A DNA stretch of 55,251 nt from Nocardia anaemiae NBRC 100462 (GCF_001612725.1 NZ_BDAZ01000065.1:1-55251); one strand, 5' to 3'; numbered from the stretch's first letter, positions 1 to 9,772 are shown. Notes: generated by a model from the sequence alone, not told the origin. Numbers and translations: made by a program.

Positions 1-34
1 GTCCAGCTGATCGCCGAGTCCAGCTGATCGCCGA
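1..34. repeat. 17-bp tandem repeat, two exact copies
   Basis: The unit GTCCAGCTGATCGCCGA occurs twice back to back at the left edge. A degenerate third start (GTCCAGCCGATGGC) follows at 35-48. The array is cut by the window edge, so the true copy number is unknown. Confidence 0.8.
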
Positions 35-304
35 GTCCAGCCGATGGCATCGGCCACCCCGAACGCGCCATCGAACTTGGTCGTAGCGACGAGGCCAGAG
101 CCCTGCGGGTGACGAGGCCACCGAAGTTCGCATTGTGGTCGCCGGTGCCCGCATGGGCCATACGACCAGGCCGTAGTCACCCTGCAAACCTCGAAACTCG
201 ATCCCTCCCGGAGGGTCAGCGGCGGATGGTCGGTGAGCGCACACGAGGCCTCGGCTCGGGATGACGCAGGGTGACCTCGATGGTGGGCGCGTGCGGGGCG
301 CGGG
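35..304. other. No recognisable gene; probable upstream region of the flippase gene
   Basis: I see no convincing coding region, RNA gene or terminator here. The stretch just before position 305 is G-rich and could hold the ribosome binding site of the next gene, but no clean Shine-Dalgarno stands out. Confidence 0.4.
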
Positions 305-1606
305 GTGGTGGGGTGGGACGATTGCCGCGTGCCTGCTGTCCGTCGTCTTCCCGTTGTGGCGGATCTGACGTTGGTCACGGCAGGGGCGATGACGGCCAAT
401 GTGGCGGGATATCTGCTGCAGATGCTGGCCAGCCGCTGGTTGGGGGTCAGCGGATACAGCGAATTCGCCAGCCTGCTCGCGGTGCAGCTGTTGTGTGCGG
501 TGCCCGCGCTGGCGTTGCAGAACGTGGTGGCCAGGGAACTGGTGCGCGGTGCGGGCGTCGCGGTGCTGCGCGGGTTGCAGTGGCGGTGTGCGGTGATCGT
601 CGCGGTGGTCGCCGCGGTGCTGGTACCGGTTGTGACGACAGCACTGGATGTCGGCGTAGTCGCCAGCGCGGCCGCCCTCGGCGCGGCCCCCGCCTTGGTA
701 CTGCTATCCGGTGAACAGGGAATCCTGCAGGGCAGCAGGCGTTTTCGAGCCTTGGCCGTAGTGCTGGGCGCGGCCGGAGTAACGCGCGTCGTCCCGGCGT
801 TGGTGGTCCTCGCGGCGGGTGGCGACACAGCGCCCGCATTGTGGGCCGCCGCGATAGGAATCGTCGTCGCGGCCGCATTCGCCCGCGCCACTGCGGGCTC
901 GCCCCTCGCACGCGTTCGCGCCCCTGTGACGGATCGGTCGCCGGACGTCACCTCACAAGGTCCGCCAGGTGGCGCTGCCGCCGAGGCGCCGATGCCTGGA
1001 TTCGCGGTCGGAGTGTTGCCGGTGTTGCGTGCGGCGCAGGTGCAGGCGGCGTTGATGGCATTGTCGTCGGCGGATTTGATCGTCGCGCGGATCGTCTTGG
1101 ACGAGGCGGATGCGAGCCGGTATGCGCTCGGTGCGATCGCGGCGAAGATCGCGTTCTGGCTGCCGCAGGCCGTGGGGGTCGTGCTGTATCCGCGGATGGC
1201 GCAGCCAACGCATTCGGCGCGGGCGATCCGGGATGCACTGGCAGTGCTGTCGGGCATCGGAATCGTGGCGGTATTGGGCGCTGCGTTGGCGGCACCGGTC
1301 GCGCCCTTGTTCGCGGGACAGGATTACGCGCCGATCCAAGGCCTGCTGTGGTTGTTCGCCCTGCAAGGAGCCATACTCGCGGTGCTGCAGGGTGCGTTGC
1401 TTTCGGCGATCGCGGTGGACCGCACCGCCCTCGCCGCGGTGACCTGGCTCGGCCTGGTGGCCGAGGTGGTGCTCATGACCTGCTTCGCCCGCTCGGTTCC
1501 GGCGCTGATCACCACCGCCCTCGGTGTCGCGGCCGCTACCACCATGTTCGTGGCGGTGATCGTATTGCGTACCGCCGACCGCGCCGGGACCGCCGAACGT
1601 ATTTGA
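305..1606 (+). CDS. Polysaccharide flippase-like (MOP superfamily) membrane protein
   Basis: The product of about 433 residues is hydrophobic almost throughout, with roughly a dozen predicted membrane segments. It has the N-terminal layout of Wzx-type exporters (an early TM helix followed by ASRWLGVSGYSEFASLLA). Proteins of this kind flip lipid-linked sugars across the inner membrane; the substrate here is unknown. The neighbourhood (tmaT, aftD, DUF3068) fits a role in envelope glycan assembly. The start is uncertain: GTG at 305, 308 or 329 and ATG at 389 are all in frame and none has a strong ribosome binding site. The segment around residues 200-225 is hydrophilic and is probably a cytoplasmic loop. 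The family call rests on overall hydrophobic pattern, not on a catalytic motif. Confidence 0.6.
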   Translation: MVGWDDCRVPAVRRLPVVADLTLVTAGAMTANVAGYLLQMLASRWLGVSGYSEFASLLAVQLLCAVPALALQNVVARELVRGAGVAVLRGLQWRCAVIVAVVAAVLVPVVTTALDVGVVASAAALGAAPALVLLSGEQGILQGSRRFRALAVVLGAAGVTRVVPALVVLAAGGDTAPALWAAAIGIVVAAAFARATAGSPLARVRAPVTDRSPDVTSQGPPGGAAAEAPMPGFAVGVLPVLRAAQVQAALMALSSADLIVARIVLDEADASRYALGAIAAKIAFWLPQAVGVVLYPRMAQPTHSARAIRDALAVLSGIGIVAVLGAALAAPVAPLFAGQDYAPIQGLLWLFALQGAILAVLQGALLSAIAVDRTALAAVTWLGLVAEVVLMTCFARSVPALITTALGVAAATTMFVAVIVLRTADRAGTAERI

Positions 1607-1677
1607 CCGAAGCACAATCGACGCGGGGACGACAGAACACCCATCGCGCAGCCGTCCGCTCACCTAGCATCACCAGC

Positions 1678-2034
1678 ATGATCACCGCTGTGCACACGCT
1701 GGTCTACGCGGAGGATCCGGACGCGGCCCGCGCCTTCTTCCGTGATGTTCTCGGCTGGCCGAATGTCGACGCCCACGGTGGCTGGCTGATATTCGGAACG
1801 GGGCCGAGTGAGCTCGGGGTGCATCCTGCTGATGGGCCGCCGCGCCATGAGATTTCGTTGATGTGCGATGACATCGAGCAGACCATGGCGGAATTGGGCA
1901 GTCGTGGGGCGCAATTCGTGGGTGAGATCGCCGAGCGGAGTTTCGGACGCTGCATCGATATGAAGATTCCCGGCGCGGGACTGATGCTGCTGTATCAGCC
2001 GTCGCATCCCGTCGCCTACCCGTTGGCGCCCTGA
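1678..2034 (+). CDS. VOC-family (glyoxalase/bleomycin-resistance fold) protein
   Basis: The 118-residue product starts MITAVHTLVYAEDPDAARAF and has the two beta-alpha-beta-beta-beta halves of a single vicinal-oxygen-chelate domain. Typical family pieces are the FFRDVLGW helix end, a central E/H pair (PPRHEISLMCDD) and a C-terminal GAGLMLLYQP strand. Members bind a divalent metal and act in small-molecule detoxification or ring opening, but many are uncharacterised and no substrate can be assigned. The gene follows the flippase by 71 bp on the same strand and is closed by a strong hairpin at 2055-2089. The ATG at 1678 gives the usual family length. Confidence 0.8.
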   Translation: MITAVHTLVYAEDPDAARAFFRDVLGWPNVDAHGGWLIFGTGPSELGVHPADGPPRHEISLMCDDIEQTMAELGSRGAQFVGEIAERSFGRCIDMKIPGAGLMLLYQPSHPVAYPLAP

Positions 2035-2054
2035 ATCAACCCAGGCCGAAACGA

Positions 2055-2089
2055 ACTCGGCTCCCCGACATAACGCCGGGGAGCCGAGT
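2055..2089. terminator. Bidirectional hairpin terminator
   Basis: Perfect 13-bp arms ACTCGGCTCCCCG and CGGGGAGCCGAGT (2077-2089) enclose a 9-nt loop. It lies between the convergent VOC and DUF3068 genes, so it can serve both. There is no clear U-tract, as is common in GC-rich actinobacteria. Confidence 0.8.
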
Positions 2090-2103
2090 AGCGGAACTAA
2101 TTG

Positions 2104-3210
2104 TCAGAGATTCTTCTGGATCCGGATCTGCTCGGTCGGAGCGTCATCCCCGCCACGACCCGGCCCACGCCGACCCGCACCGACCGGGGCGGACTCGCCG
2201 CGGATACCCAGGAACACACCGGCGACCACGGCGATGACACCGAGCACACCGAGCACGATCGGCATGATCCGGCCGTACAGCGACAGCTTGTCGATGTTCT
2301 CCTTGGCCACCGAGATCTGCGATTCGATGGTGTTCTCGTCGAAGACCAGGTGCGACTTCAGCGCGGTGACGTCCGGGTGGTCGCCGCTGCGCGCGTAGTA
2401 CAGGTGGATCTGCTCGCCACCCTTGACCACGGTGCCGGTCTGCGGCTCGACCCACAGGTCGCGGGTGTCGGTGTAGAAGCGGGTCATGGTGACCGGGTCG
2501 TCGCCCTCGAGGCCCCACTTCGAGGCGGGCAGGCTCAGCTTGTTGGACGGCGACTGGATCACGTCCCACAAGTTGGTCACCGGCACCGACATCTGGAAGT
2601 GGTAGACCTTCATATTGTTGATCTCGGCCTCTTCGATGAACTTGGCGTCGTAGGACTTACGCGCATTGACATCGAAGTACGGGTAGCTCTTCTTCTCGGT
2701 GCCGATCGGGAAGCGGTACTGCAGACCGGTGTGCTGGACCGGGTCGGCGATGCTCTGCATGTCCTTGTTCACCGTGACGGCGATGGAGCCGTTGGGGTCC
2801 TTGGCCACCGGCTCGCCGGACTTGCGGTCGATGGTGACCCGGTCGACGGTCGCGGTGAGCAGGCCGGTGTCGCCCTGCTTATCGATGCGACGCAGGGTCT
2901 GACCGGCCTGGACGGTCATCTCGGTGGCGTCGGAGGGCTCCTCGACCGTGAGGAACCGCTGCGAGATCAGCGGCACATTGGTGTCGACCTTGGCTGCGCC
3001 CTCCGGTGCGGTCAGCGATTTGGAGTCCAGGACCAGGCTGTCCTCGCCCGGCTGGTTCGTCGCGATGGTGGTGATCTCAAGATCGAGTGGAGTTTTCGCC
3101 AGTTTGCTGACGGTGTAGGTCGGGATCATCACTGCTGCGACGATCAACAACGCGCCCAGACCCACGAGCAGGCAGGCCACCGTCCTTCTGGTTCCGGCAC
3201 TCAGTGCCAT
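2104..3210 (-). CDS. DUF3068 membrane protein (Rv0227c/MSMEG_0317-like)
   Basis: The 368-residue protein has one N-terminal TM helix (VACLLVGLGALLIVAAV), a large extracytoplasmic domain of about 290 residues and a second TM helix near the C-terminus (IVLGVLGVIAVVAGVFLG). A short polar tail follows. This is the DUF3068 layout. From memory, the corynebacterial and mycobacterial orthologues are needed for lipomannan maturation and LAM synthesis, so an envelope role is likely. The start is ATG 3210, with GAGGAG 8 nt upstream. It is divergent from the TmaT-type acyltransferase, the same pairing as Rv0227c/Rv0228. The exact biochemical activity is unknown. Confidence 0.85.
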   Translation of the reverse strand: MALSAGTRRTVACLLVGLGALLIVAAVMIPTYTVSKLAKTPLDLEITTIATNQPGEDSLVLDSKSLTAPEGAAKVDTNVPLISQRFLTVEEPSDATEMTVQAGQTLRRIDKQGDTGLLTATVDRVTIDRKSGEPVAKDPNGSIAVTVNKDMQSIADPVQHTGLQYRFPIGTEKKSYPYFDVNARKSYDAKFIEEAEINNMKVYHFQMSVPVTNLWDVIQSPSNKLSLPASKWGLEGDDPVTMTRFYTDTRDLWVEPQTGTVVKGGEQIHLYYARSGDHPDVTALKSHLVFDENTIESQISVAKENIDKLSLYGRIMPIVLGVLGVIAVVAGVFLGIRGESAPVGAGRRGPGRGGDDAPTEQIRIQKNL

Positions 3211-3413
3211 GCAAACTCTCCTCGTCGTAGAACACAGGTCTGTGCGGCGAGTACTGCGGGCGCGCCGCGGCACTCGTGAGCCCCGACACTAACAGCCCGA
3301 TGTCGTACCATGCGCTGCCGAGGCCGGATTCGACCCAGAAATCGCCCGAGTCTAGCGCGAAATCTGAAACGGTGGGTTACCAGCTGGTAGAGGATCCGGC
3401 AGACTGGAGTTCG

Positions 3414-4592
3414 ATGACCGCAACCCTACCCGCACCGACAACCGACGCACCCACGCGCACACGCGGTTTCGTGCCCGCCTTGGAAGGTATGCGCGGCATG
3501 GCCGCACTCGGCGTGCTACTGACCCATGTCGCATTCCAGACCGGCGCCGCGAATACGCCTGTGCTGGGGCGGATTTGGGAACGGTTCGATATGGCGGTCG
3601 CGGTGTTCTTCGCGCTGTCGGGATTCCTGCTGTGGCGTCCGCACGCGCAGGTGGCGCGCGGACTGGGGACCGCGCCGACGGTCGGCTATTACCTGCGGCA
3701 TCGGGCGGCGCGCATTCTGCCCGCGTACTGGGCTGTGGTCGTCGCGGTGCTGATCCTGGTGCCGAGTGCGGCCGATACCGCTGGCCTGCGGGTATGGCTG
3801 TCGAATCTGGCGTTGACGCAGGTTTTCGTGCCGCTCACGCTCACCGATGGACTCACCCAGATGTGGAGTCTGTCGGTCGAGGTGGCTTTCTACGTTGTGC
3901 TGCCACTGCTGGCATTCGCGGCGGTGCGACTGCGTGGCGATGCCGCGCGCTGGCGCGTCCCCGCGATCATCGGGCTCGCGTTGGTGAGCCTGGGCTGGAA
4001 CTTCATTCCGGTGCCGACTCCGGACGCCATTCACGCCGACAATTGGCTGCCCGGATATCTGCCGTGGTTCGCGGGCGGCATGTTGCTCGCCGAGCTCGTC
4101 GACAATAGGGATCTGCTATCGCCGAAACTTCGGCTGCTGGCCAATCAGCCGGTGATGTGGAGCATCGCGCTGGTCGCCTTCCTTGTCTCGGCCACCGATC
4201 TGGGCGGTCCGGCCGGGCTGACGCGGGCCGAGCCGTGGCAGTACGCGGCGAAGATGGGTTTCGGGGCGATCATCGGTTTCGCGCTGCTCGCGCCGCTGGT
4301 GCTGCGCCCGCCCGGCGCGCGTCCACATCGCTGGCTGGAATCCGGGGTCGCCGCGATGATCGGCCGCTGGTCCTACGGCATCTTCCTCTGGCATCTCGCG
4401 GTGCTTTCGGTGGTGTTCCCGGTTTTCGGAATCCTGCCGTTCGGCGGCAATTTCGTAAAGGTGCTCATCCTGACGATCGCGATCACCCTCCCGATCGCCG
4501 CGGCCAGCTACGCACTCATCGAGGAACCGGCGCGCCGGTTCGCGCGTGACCGCGATCGTGCCAAGGCCGCGCGGCGGGCCGAGGTGAGTTGA
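3414..4592 (+). CDS. tmaT: TmaT-type membrane acyltransferase (acyltransferase-3 family)
   Basis: The protein of about 392 residues has around ten TM segments and the acyltransferase-3 N-terminal pattern: LEGMRGMAALGVLLTH, with the family's conserved His, then RAARILPAYW. The C-terminus (YALIEEPARRFARDRDR) is also typical. Its position opposite the DUF3068 gene matches M. tuberculosis Rv0228 and M. smegmatis MSMEG_0319. From memory these acetylate trehalose monomycolate so that MmpL3-type transporters can export it. I chose ATG 3414 because GGAG lies 4 nt upstream and the length matches the family. In-frame GTG 3276 and ATG 3300 would add a low-complexity N-terminus. The specific TMM substrate is inferred from synteny. 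Confidence 0.75.
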   Translation: MTATLPAPTTDAPTRTRGFVPALEGMRGMAALGVLLTHVAFQTGAANTPVLGRIWERFDMAVAVFFALSGFLLWRPHAQVARGLGTAPTVGYYLRHRAARILPAYWAVVVAVLILVPSAADTAGLRVWLSNLALTQVFVPLTLTDGLTQMWSLSVEVAFYVVLPLLAFAAVRLRGDAARWRVPAIIGLALVSLGWNFIPVPTPDAIHADNWLPGYLPWFAGGMLLAELVDNRDLLSPKLRLLANQPVMWSIALVAFLVSATDLGGPAGLTRAEPWQYAAKMGFGAIIGFALLAPLVLRPPGARPHRWLESGVAAMIGRWSYGIFLWHLAVLSVVFPVFGILPFGGNFVKVLILTIAITLPIAAASYALIEEPARRFARDRDRAKAARRAEVS

Positions 4593-4598
4593 CCGTCG

Positions 4599-5096
4599 TC
4601 AGTCGAGCTGGCGACGGATGTCGAGCAGATGGTGCCGCAGCTCGTGCAGGGTGTGCAGGGCCAGCCAATGCAGCGGACGTTCTCGAGGCTCGGGGAAGGT
4701 GAAAATGAGCGTGCGGTCCCAGTCCGAGGGGGCCAACCGGTCGAGGACATTGCTGAAGAGCAGCGCGGCATCCTCGAGTTGCCTGGCGACATCCGAGGGT
4801 CGCTGATCGGCATATCCGTCGTGTTCAACGCGTTCGTCGCGCCCCATCGGCTCCGGTGCCGGTGTATCGACCCGGCGAGCAAGCAGCACCCGTTCTCGTT
4901 GGGCGAGCAGCACATCCCGTACATGGCAGGCATATTCCAATGGTGACCACACCTTCGGCGCGGGGCGCTGCCGCAGGCCATGGTCGTCACCGGCGAGCAG
5001 TTCCGCGTATTCCGCCGCGCGGGCCCTGGTCAGCGCCGACACCTCGGGAACCAAGGCCGAGTCGTACTCGAATCCACACTCCGCGCAGTCCGTCAT
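4599..5096 (-). CDS. DinB-fold family protein
   Basis: The 165-residue product has the DinB four-helix layout with three histidine positions suited to a metal site: EYACHVRDV near residue 58, and HTLHELRHHL near the C-terminus. Such proteins include mycothiol- or bacillithiol-dependent transferases, but many have no known activity. The N-terminus (MTDCAECGFEYDSA) carries a CxxC pair that could bind metal or be redox active. The gene lies 18 bp before the aftD stop on the same strand, so it is probably the last gene of the DUF2613-aftD-dinB run. The stop is 6 bp from the convergent tmaT end. Confidence 0.75.
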   Translation of the reverse strand: MTDCAECGFEYDSALVPEVSALTRARAAEYAELLAGDDHGLRQRPAPKVWSPLEYACHVRDVLLAQRERVLLARRVDTPAPEPMGRDERVEHDGYADQRPSDVARQLEDAALLFSNVLDRLAPSDWDRTLIFTFPEPRERPLHWLALHTLHELRHHLLDIRRQLD

Positions 5097-5114
5097 CTGG
5101 TCGAGGGTATTCCC

Positions 5115-8100
5115 TCAACGATGTTCACGTTGGGCGGGTAGAGCCGCGATGCCGAGGGCGATCACCGCGATCAACGCGGGCAGTTGGACCCACAGCGAGC
5201 CGCCCATGTATCCGTTCGCGGCGCGCCATGGTCCGGTGGACAAGGCCGCGGCGGCTGCCGCGGTACCTAGACCGGCAACGGCCGCAAGGACTTTCGACCT
5301 CACCTGCACGGCGAATCGGTTCGCGGCGAGTGCGGCAACAGTGAGTACGGTGCCCACCGGCCCGGCGATGATCGTTGCGACAGTGGCGATTCCGAGTGCG
5401 CCGATAATGCGATTGCCCCAGGTGGTAGGGGCCGACGCGCCGTCAGGGATTTGCTCGGCCGCGTGCGCGTCGGCGTCGGCGCGGCCGCGCGTACCAGGTG
5501 GATTTGCGGTGGCGTCGGTGCCCGCGGGTGAACGCGGCTCCGGGGCAATGGTTGTCGGGATCCCGCGCTTGCGTGGGATGGCGAGCAGGATCAGCGGGAT
5601 GAGCAGAAGCAGGCCACCGAAGATGCTGAGGCGGTACCAGCGGTCGATGGGGAATGAGACGGTGATGGGCTTCGATCCGGCGACGTAGTCTTCCGGGAGC
5701 AGCCAGCCCTGCTGCCAGCCGTTGACCACGACCGGTTCGAGTACTTTGCCGTCGACAGTGCGCGCCTTCCAACCGACATTGGTGCTCAGCGGCAGGACCA
5801 AAAGCTGTCCCGATGTCATGGGCGCGGCGACAGGGTTGAAATCGGTGCGGTTCAGGCGAAGTCGGTCGACGAAGAACAGATCCGTCGGCGCAACCGTGAC
5901 ATCCGCGCGCCCTGCGGACAACGCGACCGCGTCGGTGGATTCGAGACCGGTGCCAGCCGCATCCGGTGCGGGGGCCGCACTCGGGAGGGTGGGGTCGGCC
6001 GAACCGAGACGGGCATTCCCGGCGAGCTCGGGCGGAAGTTCCGAATCGGCACAGACGCGAGCGGGAACCGGTGCACCAGAGCGCAATTCATCAGCGGTCG
6101 CGGTGACGGAGGTATGCACGAAGCGCCCACCGAGCGCAATCGTCGGCCCCTTCGCACACGGGACGGTGATCAGTCGATCCCCCGCGGCGGGCGCAGGGTA
6201 ATCGGGGCCGAGTACCGATACCTCGGCGAGACCAGGCGGCTGCGTCTGGGCGAAACCGAGTGCGGTGCGGTCGAGTACCGGCTTCCAGGTCTGAATGCTC
6301 AGTTCGATGCGGTCGGTCACGGTTGGCTGCAACGAGACGCGGGTCGGTTCGCCCGGTTCGATCTCGCGAACCTGTGGACCGTTGCCGAGGTTTACCACTA
6401 TCGAAACAGGTGCGGCGGGCAGCTCACCGAGCGACGGCGTCACGTCCAGCCCCGTCACCAGTGCCGGTTCGGGCAACTCGAGGGTGAGAGTCGGTTTGCC
6501 GCCCGCCAGATTGCGTACCGAATCCTCCGGTGCGGTCCAACTGGTGCGCGGATCCCCATCGGTCGCGGCGAAGGCGGATCCGCGCAGGTCACCGACATCG
6601 GCCTTACCCCGGGCAACGGGATGCGTGTGGTCGGTGAGCAGCGCTTCGAGCGCCGGGCCCTGTCGAGTCCGCACGGTCAACTGCGGCGTCACACGCACCG
6701 GTTCCGGCACCGAAAGAGTCCGTTCGAACGTGCCGGGCTCCTCCGGTGCCAGCGCGAGTCCCTTACTGCACCGCACCCGGTCCGGCGCATCGAAACACGC
6801 ACTGCGCCCGGGGAATTCCTGTCCGAGATCCCAGGCCCGCACCTGCGCGCCCGCCGGGGTGGGCGGCAGTACGGTCCGATGCCGAATATCGACCCGCACT
6901 GGCGCGCTGCGGTCGGTGTAGTCGTCCAGTGTCAGCTCGCTGATCCCGAATTGCCCGCCGCGGGTACCGTCCTCGGTGCGGATGGCGGTGATGGTGAGCC
7001 AATCCGTCTTACCCGCTGGCAGCGAAATCGACACCGGCATACCAGGTTCGGGGATGCGCGCGGAAACGCTCCCGTTCGCGGTCCGCACCTCGACCCATTT
7101 CACCGGATCGCCGATCGCGGCCGCGCTGGTGGTCAACTGCAGTAGCCCGGAGCTGATCGGATGGTCGAGATCGAGCCGAAGCCATTGCCCCAGTGCGTGT
7201 TCAGCGCCGTTGCTGATCCACGCGGTCGACGGATCGCCGTCCACGACCGCGGCGGTCGAGCTGCCTGGCGCGGATCCGCCCAGCTGTGTGGCGTCGGCGG
7301 CGGAACTCGATGCGGTGATCGTCGCCCCCGACCATTCACCGCGCACCAATTCCGCACCGGGAACCGGATAGTCGGGCACCAGATTGTGTGTGCGGCGCGC
7401 ATCGTCGGGAGCGCGCAGCGCCGAATTGTGATTGTCCACCCGACCGAAGTCGGCCTCCCGGTCCATCGGCGTATCCGTCACGGTCAACGGCCCGATCGGC
7501 AATCCGGCCGCGGACACGTCGGACGCGAGGAGTGTCGGCGCGGTCGTGCCGTCACGGCGCATCCGTTCGAGCACTTCCGGACCGCCCTGAACCGTCCCGA
7601 CCGAGGTCATGGGCACCGTGTAGGCGCCGGGGAATGTTGTCGGCGCGCCTGTGCCGCTGCGAATTTCGATCGGTGTGCCCGCGGGCGATGCCTCGACGCG
7701 ATATATCTCGACCGCCGGATACGCGGGGCGCAGATCACCGTCGGCGACCAGACCATCGGGCCGGACAGTCTCGATCGGGTTACCGAATTCGGCGACTTTG
7801 TGCAATCCCGGGGACCCGTCGATCGCCTGATGCGCCAACATCGGCCGGGTCGAACGCGACGTCTCCGGATCGAGATCGTTGCGCAACACCAGAATTCCGA
7901 TGCCCTGTTCGGTCAGCGTCGCGGCGAGTCCGGTCGACGGCCTGCCGTCGGCAATCAACCGCTGTACCGAATCCATGGCCCGGATGGTGCCCGGCGGATT
8001 CAGCGGCACCGCGTCCCGGATCGCCCACGGCGTACTCGCGAGCGCCTGCAGTGGTTCGTCGCGGGTCAGCCCCCACACCTGACTGCCGAAGGGCGCGCCA

Positions 8101-9545
8101 GGCACGACCAGCGCTCGGGTGTCGGAGGCATGGTGGGACAACCACTGCGCCGTCTGCTTCCAGTACCCGGGCACTTCGTCGTAGGCGCCGCGCGGTGCGA
8201 GCTTCCCGGTCCAGGCCAGTGAGGTGGACAGTGTGAGCGCGGTGAGGATCAAGGCGGCGACGGCGACCGACTTATCGCGTTCGGGATGCGCGAAGGCATT
8301 GCGCCACACCGGCATCGGGACGGACGCGGGCAACGGCACCCGGCTCAGCAGATGAGCCAGGCCGAGCACCAATGGAATTCGAATCAGCGGTTCAAGCTTG
8401 TGCACATTGCGCAGCGGCGCACCCCCGGCATCCAGGAACACTCGCACCGAATCCGCGAACGGCCCGCTCAGTTCACCGACGAATCCGGCACAGATCCCGA
8501 CCAGCCCGACCAGCAGGATCAGCGCGAACCGCCCGCGATACGGCATGGAGCGCATCGCCAATCCGGCCATACCGGCGGCCGCGAGCAGCCCGGTGGCCAG
8601 CACCGCGGCGGGTTGGGTCACCAGCACCGCGCCCGCGATTCGCTCCGGTGAGACGAACGGCGTCCAACTGTCGGTGCCGCGCAGCACCTCCCCGAGAGAC
8701 GCCCACTGTGTGGTCACCCCCGAGGATTCGATGTAGTCCAGGAACGGCGGACTCACCTTGCCAAGCAACAGCAACGGCACCGCCCACCAGAAGGTGGCCA
8801 GCACCAGCAGCGGAATCCAGGCCAGGGTGAACCGCCACCAGCGCCGGTCCGGGCGATACGACGCCCACCACAGCAGCGCGGGCAGAAACGCGGCGACCGT
8901 CGCCACCGCGTTCACCGCCCCCATCAACGCCAGTGCCAGCGCGCTACCGGCGGGCGAGGCCGCACCGCCGCGCCGGTTCCGGTAGGCGGTGCCGAGCGCC
9001 GCGGGCGCGAGCAGCACCCACGGCGCGAGCACCATCGGCAGCGTCTCCGAGGAGATCGAACCGAGCGTGGTCAGCACCCGCGGTGACAGCGCAAACGCGG
9101 CCGCCGCCACCATCCGGGACCCGCGCGAGCCGATGCCGAGCGTTTCGCAGAGCCGCACGATGCCCCAGAACCCGGCGAGCAGCAGCAACGCCCACCAGAT
9201 CCGCTGCGTCACCCACGCGGGCAGGCCGAGCACATGTCCGGCCGAGAAGAACGCGCCGTGTGGAAAGAAGTATCCGTAGGCCTGGTTCTGCACCTGCCCC
9301 ATCGGGGCCTGACTGCTCCACAGATGGGCGGCGCGTTCGAGGAAACCCAGCGGATTCTGCGCCAGGTCGTATTTGGTGTCGGCGACCGTCAGGCCGGGCG
9401 CCTGGAGAAAGGTGAGCAGGAATGCCGCGACCACGGTCCCCACGAACCAGCCTCTGCCCAGCGGGGCGAAGTCATGCTGACGCGCCGCGCCGGAGGAACC
9501 GAGCGAATCGGTAGCCGAAGGCTGTGTTGAATCTGCGGCGCTCAC
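5115..9545 (-). CDS. aftD: AftD, alpha-(1->3)-arabinofuranosyltransferase
   Basis: This very large GT-C membrane enzyme (1476 residues) branches the arabinan of arabinogalactan and lipoarabinomannan, using decaprenyl-phosphoryl arabinose on the periplasmic side. The N-terminal third is multi-TM. Acidic residues of the first periplasmic loop lie in LTVADTKYDLAQN (D56, D60), where GT-C enzymes carry their catalytic Asp. Two F5/8-type C carbohydrate-binding modules are visible, marked by DGDPSTAW (about residue 770) and DGDPRTSW (about 995). C-terminal TM helices begin near residue 1315. Length matches mycobacterial AftD (about 1400). The GTG start at 9545 has GGAGGG a few nt upstream. The preceding small DUF2613 gene mirrors Rv0236A next to Rv0236c. 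Confidence 0.95.
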   Translation of the reverse strand: MSAADSTQPSATDSLGSSGAARQHDFAPLGRGWFVGTVVAAFLLTFLQAPGLTVADTKYDLAQNPLGFLERAAHLWSSQAPMGQVQNQAYGYFFPHGAFFSAGHVLGLPAWVTQRIWWALLLLAGFWGIVRLCETLGIGSRGSRMVAAAAFALSPRVLTTLGSISSETLPMVLAPWVLLAPAALGTAYRNRRGGAASPAGSALALALMGAVNAVATVAAFLPALLWWASYRPDRRWWRFTLAWIPLLVLATFWWAVPLLLLGKVSPPFLDYIESSGVTTQWASLGEVLRGTDSWTPFVSPERIAGAVLVTQPAAVLATGLLAAAGMAGLAMRSMPYRGRFALILLVGLVGICAGFVGELSGPFADSVRVFLDAGGAPLRNVHKLEPLIRIPLVLGLAHLLSRVPLPASVPMPVWRNAFAHPERDKSVAVAALILTALTLSTSLAWTGKLAPRGAYDEVPGYWKQTAQWLSHHASDTRALVVPGAPFGSQVWGLTRDEPLQALASTPWAIRDAVPLNPPGTIRAMDSVQRLIADGRPSTGLAATLTEQGIGILVLRNDLDPETSRSTRPMLAHQAIDGSPGLHKVAEFGNPIETVRPDGLVADGDLRPAYPAVEIYRVEASPAGTPIEIRSGTGAPTTFPGAYTVPMTSVGTVQGGPEVLERMRRDGTTAPTLLASDVSAAGLPIGPLTVTDTPMDREADFGRVDNHNSALRAPDDARRTHNLVPDYPVPGAELVRGEWSGATITASSSAADATQLGGSAPGSSTAAVVDGDPSTAWISNGAEHALGQWLRLDLDHPISSGLLQLTTSAAAIGDPVKWVEVRTANGSVSARIPEPGMPVSISLPAGKTDWLTITAIRTEDGTRGGQFGISELTLDDYTDRSAPVRVDIRHRTVLPPTPAGAQVRAWDLGQEFPGRSACFDAPDRVRCSKGLALAPEEPGTFERTLSVPEPVRVTPQLTVRTRQGPALEALLTDHTHPVARGKADVGDLRGSAFAATDGDPRTSWTAPEDSVRNLAGGKPTLTLELPEPALVTGLDVTPSLGELPAAPVSIVVNLGNGPQVREIEPGEPTRVSLQPTVTDRIELSIQTWKPVLDRTALGFAQTQPPGLAEVSVLGPDYPAPAAGDRLITVPCAKGPTIALGGRFVHTSVTATADELRSGAPVPARVCADSELPPELAGNARLGSADPTLPSAAPAPDAAGTGLESTDAVALSAGRADVTVAPTDLFFVDRLRLNRTDFNPVAAPMTSGQLLVLPLSTNVGWKARTVDGKVLEPVVVNGWQQGWLLPEDYVAGSKPITVSFPIDRWYRLSIFGGLLLLIPLILLAIPRKRGIPTTIAPEPRSPAGTDATANPPGTRGRADADAHAAEQIPDGASAPTTWGNRIIGALGIATVATIIAGPVGTVLTVAALAANRFAVQVRSKVLAAVAGLGTAAAAAALSTGPWRAANGYMGGSLWVQLPALIAVIALGIAALPAQREHR

Positions 9546-9604
9546 CGGCCCTCCGTGGTTATCCGGGCTGCCGCCTACGGGCCTATCGCCCGCACCTCGC
9601 GGGA

Positions 9605-9772
9605 TCAGCGGCTGCCGTACTCAACGTTGTTGAGTAGCGAGGAGGTGGAGTCGGTGCGCTCGATATCGGGCCGCGTGTTCTGCTGCACTGCCATCGTGAT
9701 GACGAACACCGCGATCGCGCCCAATACGGCGCCCGCGACCGCACTCGCAACACCAGGGACAGCAAACTTCAT
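9605..9772 (-). CDS. DUF2613 small membrane/secreted protein (Rv0236A-like)
   Basis: The 55-residue product begins MKFAVPGVASAVAGAVLG, one hydrophobic helix that is either a signal anchor or an uncleaved signal. A short polar tail (NTRPDIERTDS) follows. Size, sequence type and position directly upstream of aftD match Rv0236A. I chose ATG 9772 because GGAG lies about 7 nt upstream; the longer reading from 9838 has no hydrophobic start. It is 59 bp before the aftD start and probably co-transcribed with it. The function is unknown; the conserved pairing suggests a small partner of AftD, which is inference. Confidence 0.8.
   Translation of the reverse strand: MKFAVPGVASAVAGAVLGAIAVFVITMAVQQNTRPDIERTDSTSSLLNNVEYGSR

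Noticed and set aside
2101..3279. A 392-residue open frame opposite the DUF3068 gene
   Set aside because: Antisense shadow; low-complexity His/Gly/Asp-rich translation, while the minus strand has clear TM helices and a ribosome binding site.
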